Counted from the first letter of the stretch, positions 20,254 to 30,264 are shown. The stretch is 64,000 nucleotides of DNA from an uncultured Pelagibacteraceae bacterium (GCA_902526595.1 CABZLO010000004.1:1-64000), one strand, 5' to 3'. Program-made: numbers and translations. Notes: a model not told the origin generated them from the letters alone.

Positions 20254-21692
20254 AAAGTAAGACGTCTAATTTTTTAAATAAAATAATAATTTTAACAATT
20301 TTAATAATACCCAACATTGTTAATGCTGATTTTTTTGAGGATATAACTAATAAAATTGTAGATAATCCAAAAAGACTTAGTTATGGCATTTCTGTTGCCG
20401 ATATAAATCAAAATGGAAAATATGAATTTATAGTTACAGGATTTGGTTATCCTAATTTAGCTTTATCATATAACAATGGAACATTAATTAATATTGCTAA
20501 TCAAAATGTATTTTCAGATGAATCTAGAAAAACTATTGGTGTTGCAGCCTGTGATGTTGATAGAGATGGTTATGAAGAAATATATTTTCTTAACACAGAT
20601 ACATATAGTGGAACAAAAAAATATTCGGACAGACTTATAGATTTAGAGGAAAATAAGTTTTTAGACATGTTCGAAATTGAAAAAAATAAAGAGGATTTAA
20701 ATTTAACAGCAGGTAGATCCGTCGCTTGTGTGGATAGAAGAGGTAATGGTGAATATGGTCTCTATGTATCAAATTACGGAGGACCAACAAGGTTTTATGA
20801 GATTGAAAATAAAAAGATTAGGGATAAATCAGTTAGTTTAAATTTAGATAAGGTTACAGGTGGAAGGGCAGTTGTTTCAGGGCATATTTTAACAGATAGA
20901 TCTGATATTTTCGCAGCAAATGAAAGAGGCCCAAATTTTCTTTTGAAAAATAATAATGGGGTTTTTGAAGATGTTGCATTTGATTATCGAGTAGATGATG
21001 TGATCCAGAACGGCAGAGGAACTGCACTATCAGACATACTTTATCGAGGAAGATTAGATATTATAAGTGGAAACTGGCAGGGTTATCACAGAGCTTACGC
21101 TTTAAGAGATAATCAATTTAAAGATATAGGCAACAGTAAATTTGATAAACCTTCAAGAATTCGAACAATTATATCTGCTGATTTTGATAACGACGGTTAT
21201 GATGAAGTCTTCATGAACAACATCGCTGAGCCTAATAAGTTATTTAGGATAATAGAGAATGGAGCTTTTGAGGAAATAATACTGGAAACAGGCCTTGAAC
21301 CAGATGGGTTTGGCACGGGAGCTGCAGTTGCTGACATTGATGATGATGGCATTTTAGAATTATTAGTTTCTCGTGGTGAAAGCAAAGAACAGCCATTAAC
21401 TCTGTATAAAGCAACAGTTGATAAACAAAGCAAATATTTGAGAATTAAACCTATTAATAAATTTGGGGCACCAGCAAGAGGTGCAACAGTTACATTACTT
21501 ACAAATCAAAGAAAACATTCAAAAACTATTGATGCTGGATCTGGTTATTTGTGTCAAATGGAGCCTGTGGCACATTATGGAATTAGAAAAAACGAAATAA
21601 ATTTTAAGGTAGAAGTTAAATGGACTGATGGTACTAAAAATTTAATCAAAATAACTTCGTTAAATCAAACAGTTACTATAAAACAAAAATGA
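20250..21692 (+). CDS. FG-GAP/VCBS repeat CRTAC1-like exported protein with ASPIC/UnbV domain
   Basis: Signal peptide; repeated VADINQNGKYEFIV/ACDVDRDGYEEIYF/ADFDNDGYDEVFMNN/ADIDDDGILELLVS Ca-binding repeats; C-terminal INKFGAPARGATVTL...HYGIRK...VEVKWTDG. Confidence 0.9.
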   Translation: MKSKTSNFLNKIIILTILIIPNIVNADFFEDITNKIVDNPKRLSYGISVADINQNGKYEFIVTGFGYPNLALSYNNGTLINIANQNVFSDESRKTIGVAACDVDRDGYEEIYFLNTDTYSGTKKYSDRLIDLEENKFLDMFEIEKNKEDLNLTAGRSVACVDRRGNGEYGLYVSNYGGPTRFYEIENKKIRDKSVSLNLDKVTGGRAVVSGHILTDRSDIFAANERGPNFLLKNNNGVFEDVAFDYRVDDVIQNGRGTALSDILYRGRLDIISGNWQGYHRAYALRDNQFKDIGNSKFDKPSRIRTIISADFDNDGYDEVFMNNIAEPNKLFRIIENGAFEEIILETGLEPDGFGTGAAVADIDDDGILELLVSRGESKEQPLTLYKATVDKQSKYLRIKPINKFGAPARGATVTLLTNQRKHSKTIDAGSGYLCQMEPVAHYGIRKNEINFKVEVKWTDGTKNLIKITSLNQTVTIKQK

Positions 21693-22378
21693 AAAAAATC
21701 TTATCTAAATTCATTTTAATTTTCTTTGTATTTTTTCAATTTGAGTCATTCGCAGAAGAAAAAAATTATCATAAAGAATTAATTACTGATTGGTCTAGAA
21801 TATTTCCAGATCAAAATAGAAATGCAGCTGGACCAAAGTTTTTTAAGTATATTATAGATAAAGAAATTACTTATAAAGATTTTAAAGAATTTAATAAATT
21901 ATACTGTGCAGTTTCTGGATCATTAATTGACCCAAATAGCGAACCAGATTTTTTATACGCTAAAGAGACCAAAAGTGGGGAAAAGATTTGTGGTGATTAC
22001 TATAAGTGCTGTATTCCTTGCTCGTGCGATATTATGAAATATTCTGAAGTTGAAAAGATGACTCATAAATTTTTGGATGGTTTAAAAGATTTTTATGTAT
22101 TTACCATCAGAAATCCTTGCAAGAAGAAAGATTTTCCTGACCGAGTAAATAAAGATTACTTTTGTGATGGAGAAAAAATCAACAATAATCAAGTCTATAA
22201 TCTTAATGATCGAGTAGTAATAGGCTTATTACATGAAGGAAGAAGCTGTAAAAAAGAAGAGATAGATTTTGTAAAAAGTCACCAAGTAACCGGAAGGTTT
22301 TGTGAATTACGAAATAATACTCCTTTAGAAAATTTGAAAACTGGAATGGGCGATATATTTATTAAGCTTGCCAGATAA
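21689..22378 (+). CDS. Secreted cysteine-rich protein of unknown function
   Basis: Signal peptide MKKILSKFILIFFVFFQFESFAEE; mature part with many Cys (KICGDYYKCCIPCSCDIM, NPC, YFCDG, RSC, RFC). Confidence 0.75.
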   Translation: MKKILSKFILIFFVFFQFESFAEEKNYHKELITDWSRIFPDQNRNAAGPKFFKYIIDKEITYKDFKEFNKLYCAVSGSLIDPNSEPDFLYAKETKSGEKICGDYYKCCIPCSCDIMKYSEVEKMTHKFLDGLKDFYVFTIRNPCKKKDFPDRVNKDYFCDGEKINNNQVYNLNDRVVIGLLHEGRSCKKEEIDFVKSHQVTGRFCELRNNTPLENLKTGMGDIFIKLAR

Positions 22379-22424
22379 TATTATTTAATTTGTTCAAAGA
22401 AGTGTTCTGAGCTAAGCTGAATTA

Positions 22425-23144
22425 GTGAATATTCTCGTATTACAACACATTAAGATAGAAGACCCCGGATATATTAAAGATTTAATGTTAGCTGATGGAT
22501 TCAATCTAACCACTATTGAGTTAGATGAAGGTGAAAAAATACCTGACGATCTAAATAAATTTGATGGAATGTTTTGTATGGGGGGTCCAATGGATACCTT
22601 TATGGAAAAGCAGTATCCATGGTTGGTAGAGGAAAAGAAAAAAATTAAAGAGTTTGTTGTAGATCTAAAAAAACCTTATTTAGGATTTTGTTTAGGCTGT
22701 CAGTTACTAGGAGAAGTAATAGGGGGGCAGGTAGTTAAATCAAATCCTGCTGAGATTGGCATGATGGATATCAACTTTACAAAAGAAAAGGAAGTTGACA
22801 ATTTATTTTCAAAATTTCCAAAACAAATCAAAAGTCTTCAATGGCATTCCTATGAGGTGCAGGGCATTCAAAATCATAAGGATGTGACTTTGTTAGCTTC
22901 TTCACCAGTTACAAAATTTCAAATTTTTAAATACCAAAACCACGCCTACGGAATTCAATTCCATATAGAAATAAAAAATACCACAGTCAATGAATGGGGA
23001 TGTGTCCCAGAATATAAAAAAGCTTTGGAGGATCAGCTTGGTAATGGTGCGTTAGAAAAATTTGATCAATCTGCAAAGGATAATATGAAAGATATGAATA
23101 ATTATTCTAAAATCCTTTATAATAATTTTAAAAAACTTTTATGA
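22425..23144 (+). CDS. Type 1 glutamine amidotransferase (class I GATase)
   Basis: FCMGGPMDTF, PYLGFCLGCQLLGEVIGG (nucleophile Cys), GIQFHIE (catalytic His/Glu); GTG start. Confidence 0.9.
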   Translation: MNILVLQHIKIEDPGYIKDLMLADGFNLTTIELDEGEKIPDDLNKFDGMFCMGGPMDTFMEKQYPWLVEEKKKIKEFVVDLKKPYLGFCLGCQLLGEVIGGQVVKSNPAEIGMMDINFTKEKEVDNLFSKFPKQIKSLQWHSYEVQGIQNHKDVTLLASSPVTKFQIFKYQNHAYGIQFHIEIKNTTVNEWGCVPEYKKALEDQLGNGALEKFDQSAKDNMKDMNNYSKILYNNFKKLL

Positions 23145-23362
23145 ACAATAAAATATTTGAATGGGCTGGAGTTATAACTGCAATATTATATTCTTTGTTT
23201 GTAGCTTTGAATATAGGAATTGAATTTTTCGGTTTTTGTTTATTACTTTTATCGGCAATTTTAATCGGAATTTGGGCCTATAGGGGTGGTCATAAAGGAA
23301 TTTTATTTCTACAATTTTTTTATGCAACAGCTGGTATTATTGGGATGGTACGTTGGTTTTAA
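23141..23362 (+). CDS. Small membrane protein (nicotinamide mononucleotide transporter-like size), unknown
   Basis: 73 aa with hydrophobic segments; overlaps preceding gene. Confidence 0.6.
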   Translation: MNNKIFEWAGVITAILYSLFVALNIGIEFFGFCLLLLSAILIGIWAYRGGHKGILFLQFFYATAGIIGMVRWF

Positions 23363-24498
23363 TCAAAACTTGATATTATTTTTGGAATATAATTTTTAAA
23401 ATTAAAAAAACCTTTGTTGCAATATTGCCAGGAAAATCGATCAAGATCCCTGTATAAAAAGTCTAATTTAATATTATTTGAATTTAAATAACTTAAATTT
23501 TCACCTACAGTTGGGTATAGTCCGTAACAATTTTCAATATTTTTAATTTCATTAATATCAATAACCTCACATTCGATAGAATTATCTTTCAATCTTTGTT
23601 GTTGGTCATCAATTAAAAGAGACTTAAATTTCACTGACTTCTCACTGAGCTTGATAGATCTACTTTCATTTTTAATAGAAACTATGTAAATTTTTTGAAA
23701 GTTATTTTTTTTAAAGTCAGAGATTTCAAATGAGAGATTATTTTCAAAAGCTAAAAGATTTTTCCCTTCCAAATCCTGTGGGTTACTGAAATCTTGTTTA
23801 ATTGTAGAGTAAGTTTTTTCTGAGATTTTTGGAGGTGCGTTTTCATTCAATTTGATGTTTTGAAACCTGTTATTAGTAAATTTTTTTATGTTCCACTCGC
23901 TTGCTAGGTAATGTTTACCTTGTGTTTGAATTCCAGCTACCCATCTCCAACCAAGGGTGTTAGATGCAGCGTCTCCATCATAAAGATGTTGCATAAAAAA
24001 CTCAGCACCAAGTTGCCATGGTAATTCTAAAGTGAAAATCCAAATACTTGCAAACCACATTCTAGTATGGTTGTGAAGATAGTTATTTTCTTTGAGTTCA
24101 TTTACCCAGTAATTAAAGCATTCAATATTTGTTTTCCCTTCGATTGCTCTCAAATATTCTTTGTTATCTTTTAAATCTTCTCTTGTTTTTTTTAGATCTA
24201 TTAAATAATCATTCCATACATTTGGTCTTAGTTCTAACCAGCCTTTCCAATAAGTACGCCAAAGAACTTCTTGAATAAATTTTTCGTTTTTAGCGAAAGA
24301 AAATTTATTAAGAGACTTTTTTATTATTTCTTTTTCGCTTATTATTCCGTGTGTAATGTAAGGTGATAAGCACGAGACATTAGATCTACTCTCTGGACCA
24401 AGATCAAAATTTCTTAATTTAGAGTAATCTGTTAAATTATTTTCGATAAAATGATTTAGTTTTTCAATGGCTTTCGCCCTCGAAGCCTCAAACGACAT
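23359..24498 (-). CDS. FAD-binding photolyase/cryptochrome-family protein lacking the N-terminal antenna domain
   Basis: Begins directly in the FAD domain (SCLSPYITHGIISEKEI, QEVLWRTYWKGWLE, HNHTRMWFASIWIF, WQLGAEFFMQHLYDGDAASNTLGWRWVAGIQTQGKHYLA) followed by a ~150 aa C-terminal domain. Confidence 0.85.
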   Translation of the reverse strand: MSFEASRAKAIEKLNHFIENNLTDYSKLRNFDLGPESRSNVSCLSPYITHGIISEKEIIKKSLNKFSFAKNEKFIQEVLWRTYWKGWLELRPNVWNDYLIDLKKTREDLKDNKEYLRAIEGKTNIECFNYWVNELKENNYLHNHTRMWFASIWIFTLELPWQLGAEFFMQHLYDGDAASNTLGWRWVAGIQTQGKHYLASEWNIKKFTNNRFQNIKLNENAPPKISEKTYSTIKQDFSNPQDLEGKNLLAFENNLSFEISDFKKNNFQKIYIVSIKNESRSIKLSEKSVKFKSLLIDDQQQRLKDNSIECEVIDINEIKNIENCYGLYPTVGENLSYLNSNNIKLDFLYRDLDRFSWQYCNKGFFNFKNYIPKIISSFD

Positions 24499-24505
24499 AT
24501 TTAAA

Positions 24506-24886
24506 TTACCTAGATTTTTTTTTCTTAAGACCTAGTTTGTCACTATGTCTTAATCTTAGAACAACGATTGCTCCAGCGATTAACAGTATAGCAACTGCCT
24601 CATAAACAAGAGCTGTAGGATCCATTTCTTTTCCTTGAAGTATAATAAATCGAGCAAGAGCTGTTATTGCAATAAGAAGTGGTAAGGTAATACTTATAGA
24701 TTGCTGATTCCAAAAAACTCTTACCATTGCAAGAACTTCTAAATATAGAAACATTAAAAGTAAATCAGCTAGGGTCACTAATTGATTTGTAAACATATTT
24801 AATATTTCAATACCAACAGCAATAACAGTGCTGATTAAAATAATACACATCAAACCTAATTGTAAGTTTTTTGCTATCTTATCCAT
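24506..24886 (-). CDS. Phosphate-starvation-inducible PsiE family protein
   Basis: ADLLLMFLYLEVLAMVRVFW and TM pattern typical of PsiE. Confidence 0.8.
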   Translation of the reverse strand: MDKIAKNLQLGLMCIILISTVIAVGIEILNMFTNQLVTLADLLLMFLYLEVLAMVRVFWNQQSISITLPLLIAITALARFIILQGKEMDPTALVYEAVAILLIAGAIVVLRLRHSDKLGLKKKKSR

Positions 24887-25344
24887 TATTTATCTTTACT
24901 AAATGGTAGCCATTTTTCAAATACTGACTTTGAGGAACCATCATATGGAATTGAGTAAGAATATGGGTTTGGACTAGTTAGAACTTCAATTCCTTTTGAA
25001 AAGACAAATATAAAAACAATAACAAAAACAATTACCATTATTTTAAAGGGATCAAAATTTTTTGTTTTAAAAACGCTAGCAGAACTTTCTTCGGCTCTGT
25101 GGAAATGTTTAAATGTCATATACACTGCAAAAATCAACCCAATATGAGCAAGAAATAGCCCTGCCCAACCAAATGCAAAAGTTGTATATGAAAAAACATA
25201 TAAACTAAAAACAGTTGTCCAAATAAAACTTAAAACCAGAAGAATTTGTAATCGCACTGTTTTAGGTAGAGCCCTCAAATCATTTTTACTATCATCAAAT
25301 AAAATATTTGCTGCTTCTATCATCCAATTTTTTAATGATTCCAT
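24886..25344 (-). CDS. Membrane protein, unknown function
   Basis: 152 aa with predicted TM helices; overlaps the PsiE gene start. Confidence 0.65.
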   Translation of the reverse strand: MESLKNWMIEAANILFDDSKNDLRALPKTVRLQILLVLSFIWTTVFSLYVFSYTTFAFGWAGLFLAHIGLIFAVYMTFKHFHRAEESSASVFKTKNFDPFKIMVIVFVIVFIFVFSKGIEVLTSPNPYSYSIPYDGSSKSVFEKWLPFSKDK

Positions 25345-25401
25345 AAATCTAAGATATAGTTTTAAACAAATTTGACAAACAATAAATTGACCTAAGATTT
25401 A

Positions 25402-26589
25402 TTAAGAACGTAGTTTTTTCTTATGAAAATTAATAAATCTTTCAACATTTGTTTTATTAAAGGTTTTATTTTCTTCAAAAGAAACTTTTTTCATAGAGTA
25501 GGCTACACTCTTAGTTTGTCTAGAAATTATTGTAACATTTCCTTTGTAAAGTTTAATTTTAACTAAACCATTAACTTTATTTTTACTTAGATCCATAATT
25601 TTTTGAAGTTTAAATCTTTCTTTTGAATACCAGTAGCCATTGTAAATAAGCTCTGAATATCTTGGCATAATTTGATCTTTTTTATGCATTGTATCTTTAT
25701 CGAGAGTTACAGACTCCATTGCACGATGGGCATGCATTAACAAGGTACCACCTGGTGTTTCGTATACACCTCTAGACTTTATTCCAATAAATCTATTTTC
25801 AACTAAATCAACTCTGCCAATTCCGTTTTTACCCGCAAGTTGATTTAATTTTTCTAATAGTTTTGCTGGAGTAATTTTTTTCCCATTTATACCAAATGGA
25901 TCTCCATTTTTAAAATTGATAGTAACGAAAGATGCTTTGTTTGGTGCCTTCTCTGGTGAAACTGATCTTTGAAAAATAAATTCTGGTGCAAAATTTTTTG
26001 GATTTTCTAAAATCTTACCTTCAGTCGAGGTATGAAACAAATTATCGTCCACTGAAAAAGGAGAAGCGCCTTTTTTATCCTTTGGAATGGCTATGTTGTG
26101 TTTCTTCGCATAATTAATTAGGTCAGTTCTTGATTTTAATTTCCAAATTCTCCAAGGAGCAATGACTTTTATTTTGGGACCAAAGTAATGATAGCCTAAT
26201 TCAAATCTTATTTGATCGTTCCCTTTACCAGTCGCACCGTGAGAAACTGCAAATGCTTTAAATTTTTTAGCAACTCTAATCTGATCTTTAGCTATGAGTG
26301 GTCTTGCTATGGATGTACCCAACAAGTAGACACCTTCATAAATAGCATGGCCTCTGATCATTGGATAAACATAATCTTTTACAAAAATATCTTTTAAATC
26401 TCTGATAATTATTTTAGTAACACCAAATTTTTTTGCATTAGAGATGATTTTTTTTCTATCAATCTGTTGTCCTACATCTGCAGTGTAACAAATTACTTCT
26501 GCGTCATAATTTTCTTGAAGCCATTTTAAAATTATAGAGGTATCAAGCCCTCCAGAGTATGCTAGAACAATTTTTTTTTTTGATTTCAT
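25402..26589 (-). CDS. argG: Argininosuccinate synthase
   Basis: KIVLAYSGGLDTSIILKWLQE, SHGATGKGNDQIRFE. Confidence 0.98.
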   Translation of the reverse strand: MKSKKKIVLAYSGGLDTSIILKWLQENYDAEVICYTADVGQQIDRKKIISNAKKFGVTKIIIRDLKDIFVKDYVYPMIRGHAIYEGVYLLGTSIARPLIAKDQIRVAKKFKAFAVSHGATGKGNDQIRFELGYHYFGPKIKVIAPWRIWKLKSRTDLINYAKKHNIAIPKDKKGASPFSVDDNLFHTSTEGKILENPKNFAPEFIFQRSVSPEKAPNKASFVTINFKNGDPFGINGKKITPAKLLEKLNQLAGKNGIGRVDLVENRFIGIKSRGVYETPGGTLLMHAHRAMESVTLDKDTMHKKDQIMPRYSELIYNGYWYSKERFKLQKIMDLSKNKVNGLVKIKLYKGNVTIISRQTKSVAYSMKKVSFEENKTFNKTNVERFINFHKKKLRS

Positions 26590-26593
26590 TAAA

Positions 26594-27106
26594 TTAACTG
26601 CAAGCTTTTCGAGATGCGATATAAGCTTTAGTAAATCCTAGCAATGAATAGTGATCAATTGTTTGAGAACCTTTTTGATTGTATCCAGTAATCATTATTC
26701 GAGAACCTTTTCTCATTTGCTTAATCATTTTTAGTTCAATTTTATTGTCAGCAATCCAAGCAAATCCCTGTTCTTTAATATCAAACTTAAATTTGTTCTT
26801 TCCTGAAGCTGCAGTGACAGAGTTGCTTTTGTTAAACTCATAGCCTGGGGTTACACTCACTTCATTGCTAATACTTTCGCTTGGTCTAAAGGCTACAAAT
26901 AATTTTGCATCTCTTTTGTTTGATTTTGGAGCTTGCAAGATAGGTGAGGATTGTGCGAAACAAACTTTTCCACTTGCTTCAGAAACCACCATAGCTTCCC
27001 AGTCTTTATATTTGCCAATTTTCTTTACTTCTTGAGCTTGAAGCTGGCTAAAGTTAGTTAAAAACAAAATACTACAAAACGTTATAATTCTTTTAATTAA
27101 GGACAT
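26594..27106 (-). CDS. Invasion-associated locus B (IalB) family protein
   Basis: Signal peptide, then YKDWEAMVVSEASGKVCFAQSSP and MIKQMRKGSRIMITGYNQKGSQTIDHYSLLGFTKA. Confidence 0.83.
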   Translation of the reverse strand: MSLIKRIITFCSILFLTNFSQLQAQEVKKIGKYKDWEAMVVSEASGKVCFAQSSPILQAPKSNKRDAKLFVAFRPSESISNEVSVTPGYEFNKSNSVTAASGKNKFKFDIKEQGFAWIADNKIELKMIKQMRKGSRIMITGYNQKGSQTIDHYSLLGFTKAYIASRKACS

Positions 27107-28131
27107 GGATTAGGGTAAATTTTTTGAACATTGTTAATTTCTTTAATGACATCTTCTGATAGATTAACATTTACACTTTCTATATTTGTTTTCAACTGCT
27201 CCATTGTTGTTGCTCCAATAATCACACTAGTCATAAAGTCTTGTATTTCACAAAATTTGATAGACATTTGACTCATATCAAGATCATGTTTCTTGCTTAT
27301 ATTGTAATAAAGCTCTACCGCTTCCTTGGTATTTGGCTTTCTGTATCTTGTCCAAAAATCAAAATCTCTCTCCATTCTTGATCCTTTTGGAAACTTTTTA
27401 TTTCTATATTTTCCACTCAAATAACCACTTGCAAGTGGAGAATATGATAGACATCCGATTTCTTCTCTTATTGATACTTCCGCTAATCCAACCTCGTAAG
27501 ATCTATTTAATAAACTATATGGGTTCTGGATTGACATCATTCGGGGCAAATTTTTGTCTTTCGATAGCTTAAGAAAGCTCATTGTTCCCCAGGGTGTTTC
27601 ATTCGATAAACCAATGTATCTGATTTTACCTTGATCTATATACTTATTTAATTCTTTTAAAACATCCTCAAATTGGTTCCATTCGTTTTCTTGATGAACA
27701 TAACCTAACCTTCCAAAGTTATTTACTTTTCTCTCTGGCCAATGAAGCTGATATAAATCAACATAGTCAGTTTTTAATCTTTTAAGACTATTATTTAAAG
27801 CGGTCTCTAAGTTGGGACCTACAAAACTATTTTCTCCATTTCTTAAATAGTCCCTAGCAGGTCCTGCAACTTTAGTTGCTAGAATTACCTTGTCTCTTTT
27901 TTTAGTTTTCTCAAACCATTTTCCAATAATTTCTTCTGTATCACCATAAGTTTCTTTTCTGGGAGGTACGGCATATAATTCTGCTGTGTCCCAAAAATTG
28001 ACTCCCTGATCTAAAGCAAAGTCCATTTGCTCAAATGCTTCATTTTGCGTATTTTGTTCTCCCCAAGTCATAGTTCCGAGACAAATTGTGCTTACTTTTA
28101 AGTCAGTATTTCCTAGATTTTTGTAATTCAT
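27097..28131 (-). CDS. Aldo/keto reductase
   Basis: LGTMTWGEQN, FWDTAELYAVPP, YQLHWPERK, VIIGATTMEQLKTN. Confidence 0.95.
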   Translation of the reverse strand: MNYKNLGNTDLKVSTICLGTMTWGEQNTQNEAFEQMDFALDQGVNFWDTAELYAVPPRKETYGDTEEIIGKWFEKTKKRDKVILATKVAGPARDYLRNGENSFVGPNLETALNNSLKRLKTDYVDLYQLHWPERKVNNFGRLGYVHQENEWNQFEDVLKELNKYIDQGKIRYIGLSNETPWGTMSFLKLSKDKNLPRMMSIQNPYSLLNRSYEVGLAEVSIREEIGCLSYSPLASGYLSGKYRNKKFPKGSRMERDFDFWTRYRKPNTKEAVELYYNISKKHDLDMSQMSIKFCEIQDFMTSVIIGATTMEQLKTNIESVNVNLSEDVIKEINNVQKIYPNPCP

Positions 28132-28209
28132 TTGAAAATTGTGTTAATGTTTTATTAACCTTTTAAGGTATCTTGAATAATTAGTAAAAGGCTATTATAT
28201 AACACTAAT

Positions 28210-28971
28210 ATGGAATTTGATAAAAACGGAATACTAAACAGAGCAAAAGCAGCTCAACAATCAACTGTAGTAATGGATGAAGGCTTAAGAGCCTACATGC
28301 TAAAAGTTTATAACTACATGGCAACAGGAATTCTATTAACTGGAATAGTTGCGCTTTTAACCTTTAAAATGTCAGTCGTTACTAATGATACTGGATCTAT
28401 TGTTGGTCTAACTCAAATGGGTAATGCAATTTATATGTCAGGCTTAAAATGGCTTGTGATGCTTGCGCCATTAGGAATTGTTTTTTATATGAGTTTTGGA
28501 ATTAATAAAATGAGTGCATCAAAAGCTCAAACAACTTTTTGGGTTTTTGCAGGTTTGATGGGCTTATCTTTATCATCAATTTTATTAGTATACACAGGCA
28601 TGAGTGTAACAAGAGTTTTCTTTATTTGTTCAGCAACTTTTGGGGCAATGAGTATTTATGGTTACACTACAAAAAGAGATCTAACTAAATTAGGTTCTTT
28701 TTTAATAATGGGTTTAATTGGAATAATTATCGCTTCGATAGTTAATATATTTATGAAATCATCAATGATGTATTTTGTGATTTCAATATTAGGAGTTTTA
28801 ATTTTTGTTGGTCTTACAGCTTACGATACTCAAAAAATTAAAAATATGTATGCAGCTAGCGACACTGGTGAAATTATGGGCAAAAAAGCTGTGATGGGTG
28901 CACTTACTCTTTATTTAGACTTTATAAATCTATTTATAATGTTGCTTAGACTTTTTGGCCAAAGACGTTAA
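28210..28971 (+). CDS. Bax inhibitor-1/YccA family membrane protein
   Basis: LRAYMLKVYNYMATGILLTGIVA; C-terminal GLTAYDTQKIKNMY...ALTLYLDFINLFIMLLRLFG. Confidence 0.95.
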   Translation: MEFDKNGILNRAKAAQQSTVVMDEGLRAYMLKVYNYMATGILLTGIVALLTFKMSVVTNDTGSIVGLTQMGNAIYMSGLKWLVMLAPLGIVFYMSFGINKMSASKAQTTFWVFAGLMGLSLSSILLVYTGMSVTRVFFICSATFGAMSIYGYTTKRDLTKLGSFLIMGLIGIIIASIVNIFMKSSMMYFVISILGVLIFVGLTAYDTQKIKNMYAASDTGEIMGKKAVMGALTLYLDFINLFIMLLRLFGQRR

Positions 28972-29315
28972 TTTTTAAAGCTTCTCCAATTGGTATTTTT
29001 TAATAATAATCTAAGTTCATAAGAGTTTTTTAAGATTTTACCATTTGTATCTGTTATCAAATATTTAAGATTTTTATTTTTTGGCTTAAAATTTTTACAA
29101 ATTTTATAAAGAGCATTTTCAGTTGCGTTTCTAAAAACACTAAAGCTCACTTGTTTGCTAGAAATATTTAACCCATAGTCTTTCCAAGATCCTTCAGATA
29201 CCATATTTGCATATAGATCCAAAATTATTTTAAGTTCATCTTTTTCAAAGAACTGCTTTTGCTCTATTTTATTTTGAGTGTTATTAATTATTAATTTTAG
29301 ATTACTACGCATCAA
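28968..29315 (-). CDS. DUF2794 family protein
   Basis: FFEKDELKIILDLYANMVSEGSWKDYGLNISSKQVSFSVFRNATENALYKICKN. Confidence 0.82.
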   Translation of the reverse strand: MMRSNLKLIINNTQNKIEQKQFFEKDELKIILDLYANMVSEGSWKDYGLNISSKQVSFSVFRNATENALYKICKNFKPKNKNLKYLITDTNGKILKNSYELRLLLKNTNWRSFKN

Positions 29316-29856
29316 TTTTATGTTTATTAATTAGTGGTATTTGGAATGCTGTAAAAATTATTGTTATTGGCAACATTCCCCATACTTTAAAGTTAACCCA
29401 AAACTCCTCAGTTTGCGTTCTCCAAACTAATTCATTAAGCACAGCGAGCCCAAGAAAAAAGAACATCCATCTTTTATTTAATATTTCCCATCCAATATCA
29501 GATAAAGGTATCGATTTTCCCATAATTTTTTTTAGAATTGGTTCTCTTGTAAAATATTTTCCAAAAAATAAAGCAAGAGCAAACAAGATATTAATTATAG
29601 TTGGTTTTACATAAATAAATATTGGGTCATTGAAATAAATAGTTAGTCCACCAAAGAATGTGATTAGTATCCCACTCACCAAAGGCATTGGAGGTATTTT
29701 TTTTTCGAAGAACCATACAACTGCCAAAGCAATTAAAGTTGCAACTATAAGTGGAGGTATTGCAACCGATAAATTCTTATTATTATAATAATAAAAGAAA
29801 AAAAATATTGCTAATGGCCCGAAATCGGTAATAAATTTCAAAAAAGATTTATTCAC
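29305..29856 (-). CDS. yciB: Inner membrane-spanning protein YciB (septation protein A)
   Basis: FLKFITDFGPLAIFFFFYYYNNKN, KPTIINILFALALFFG, LNKRWMFFFLGLAVLNELVWRTQTEEFWVNFKVWGMLPITIIF. Confidence 0.93.
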   Translation of the reverse strand: MNKSFLKFITDFGPLAIFFFFYYYNNKNLSVAIPPLIVATLIALAVVWFFEKKIPPMPLVSGILITFFGGLTIYFNDPIFIYVKPTIINILFALALFFGKYFTREPILKKIMGKSIPLSDIGWEILNKRWMFFFLGLAVLNELVWRTQTEEFWVNFKVWGMLPITIIFTAFQIPLINKHKIDA

Positions 29857-29943
29857 TAAAAAGATATTAACATATTTGCCACATCACAAAACATTAATCT
29901 TTTTTGCATTGATTTTTATATTTAAATACCCATACTAAAGATA

Positions 29944-30264
29944 ATGCCAACCCAAAAAGCTAAATTTTCAATCGGCGACATTGTTAAACATAAACACTTT
30001 GAATTTAGGGGTGTGATTTATGATGTTGATTTTGAATTTAACAATTCAGAGGAATGGTATCAATCGATACCAAAAAATGTCAGACCAAGAAAAGATCAGC
30101 CATTTTACCACTTACTTGCTGAAAATGATGAAATCACTTATGAAGCATATGTTTCAGAGCAAAACTTGCTTATGGACGACTCTGATGAGCCAATAAAACA
30201 CCCTTTAATTGAAGAAATTTTTTCAGGAAAAAAAGGTTCAAGCTACTTTAAGCTATCAAATTAA
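29944..30264 (+). CDS. hspQ: Heat shock protein HspQ
   Basis: KFSIGDIVKHKHFEFRGVIYDVDFEF...DQPFYHLLAENDEITYEAYVSEQNL. Confidence 0.94.
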   Translation: MPTQKAKFSIGDIVKHKHFEFRGVIYDVDFEFNNSEEWYQSIPKNVRPRKDQPFYHLLAENDEITYEAYVSEQNLLMDDSDEPIKHPLIEEIFSGKKGSSYFKLSN

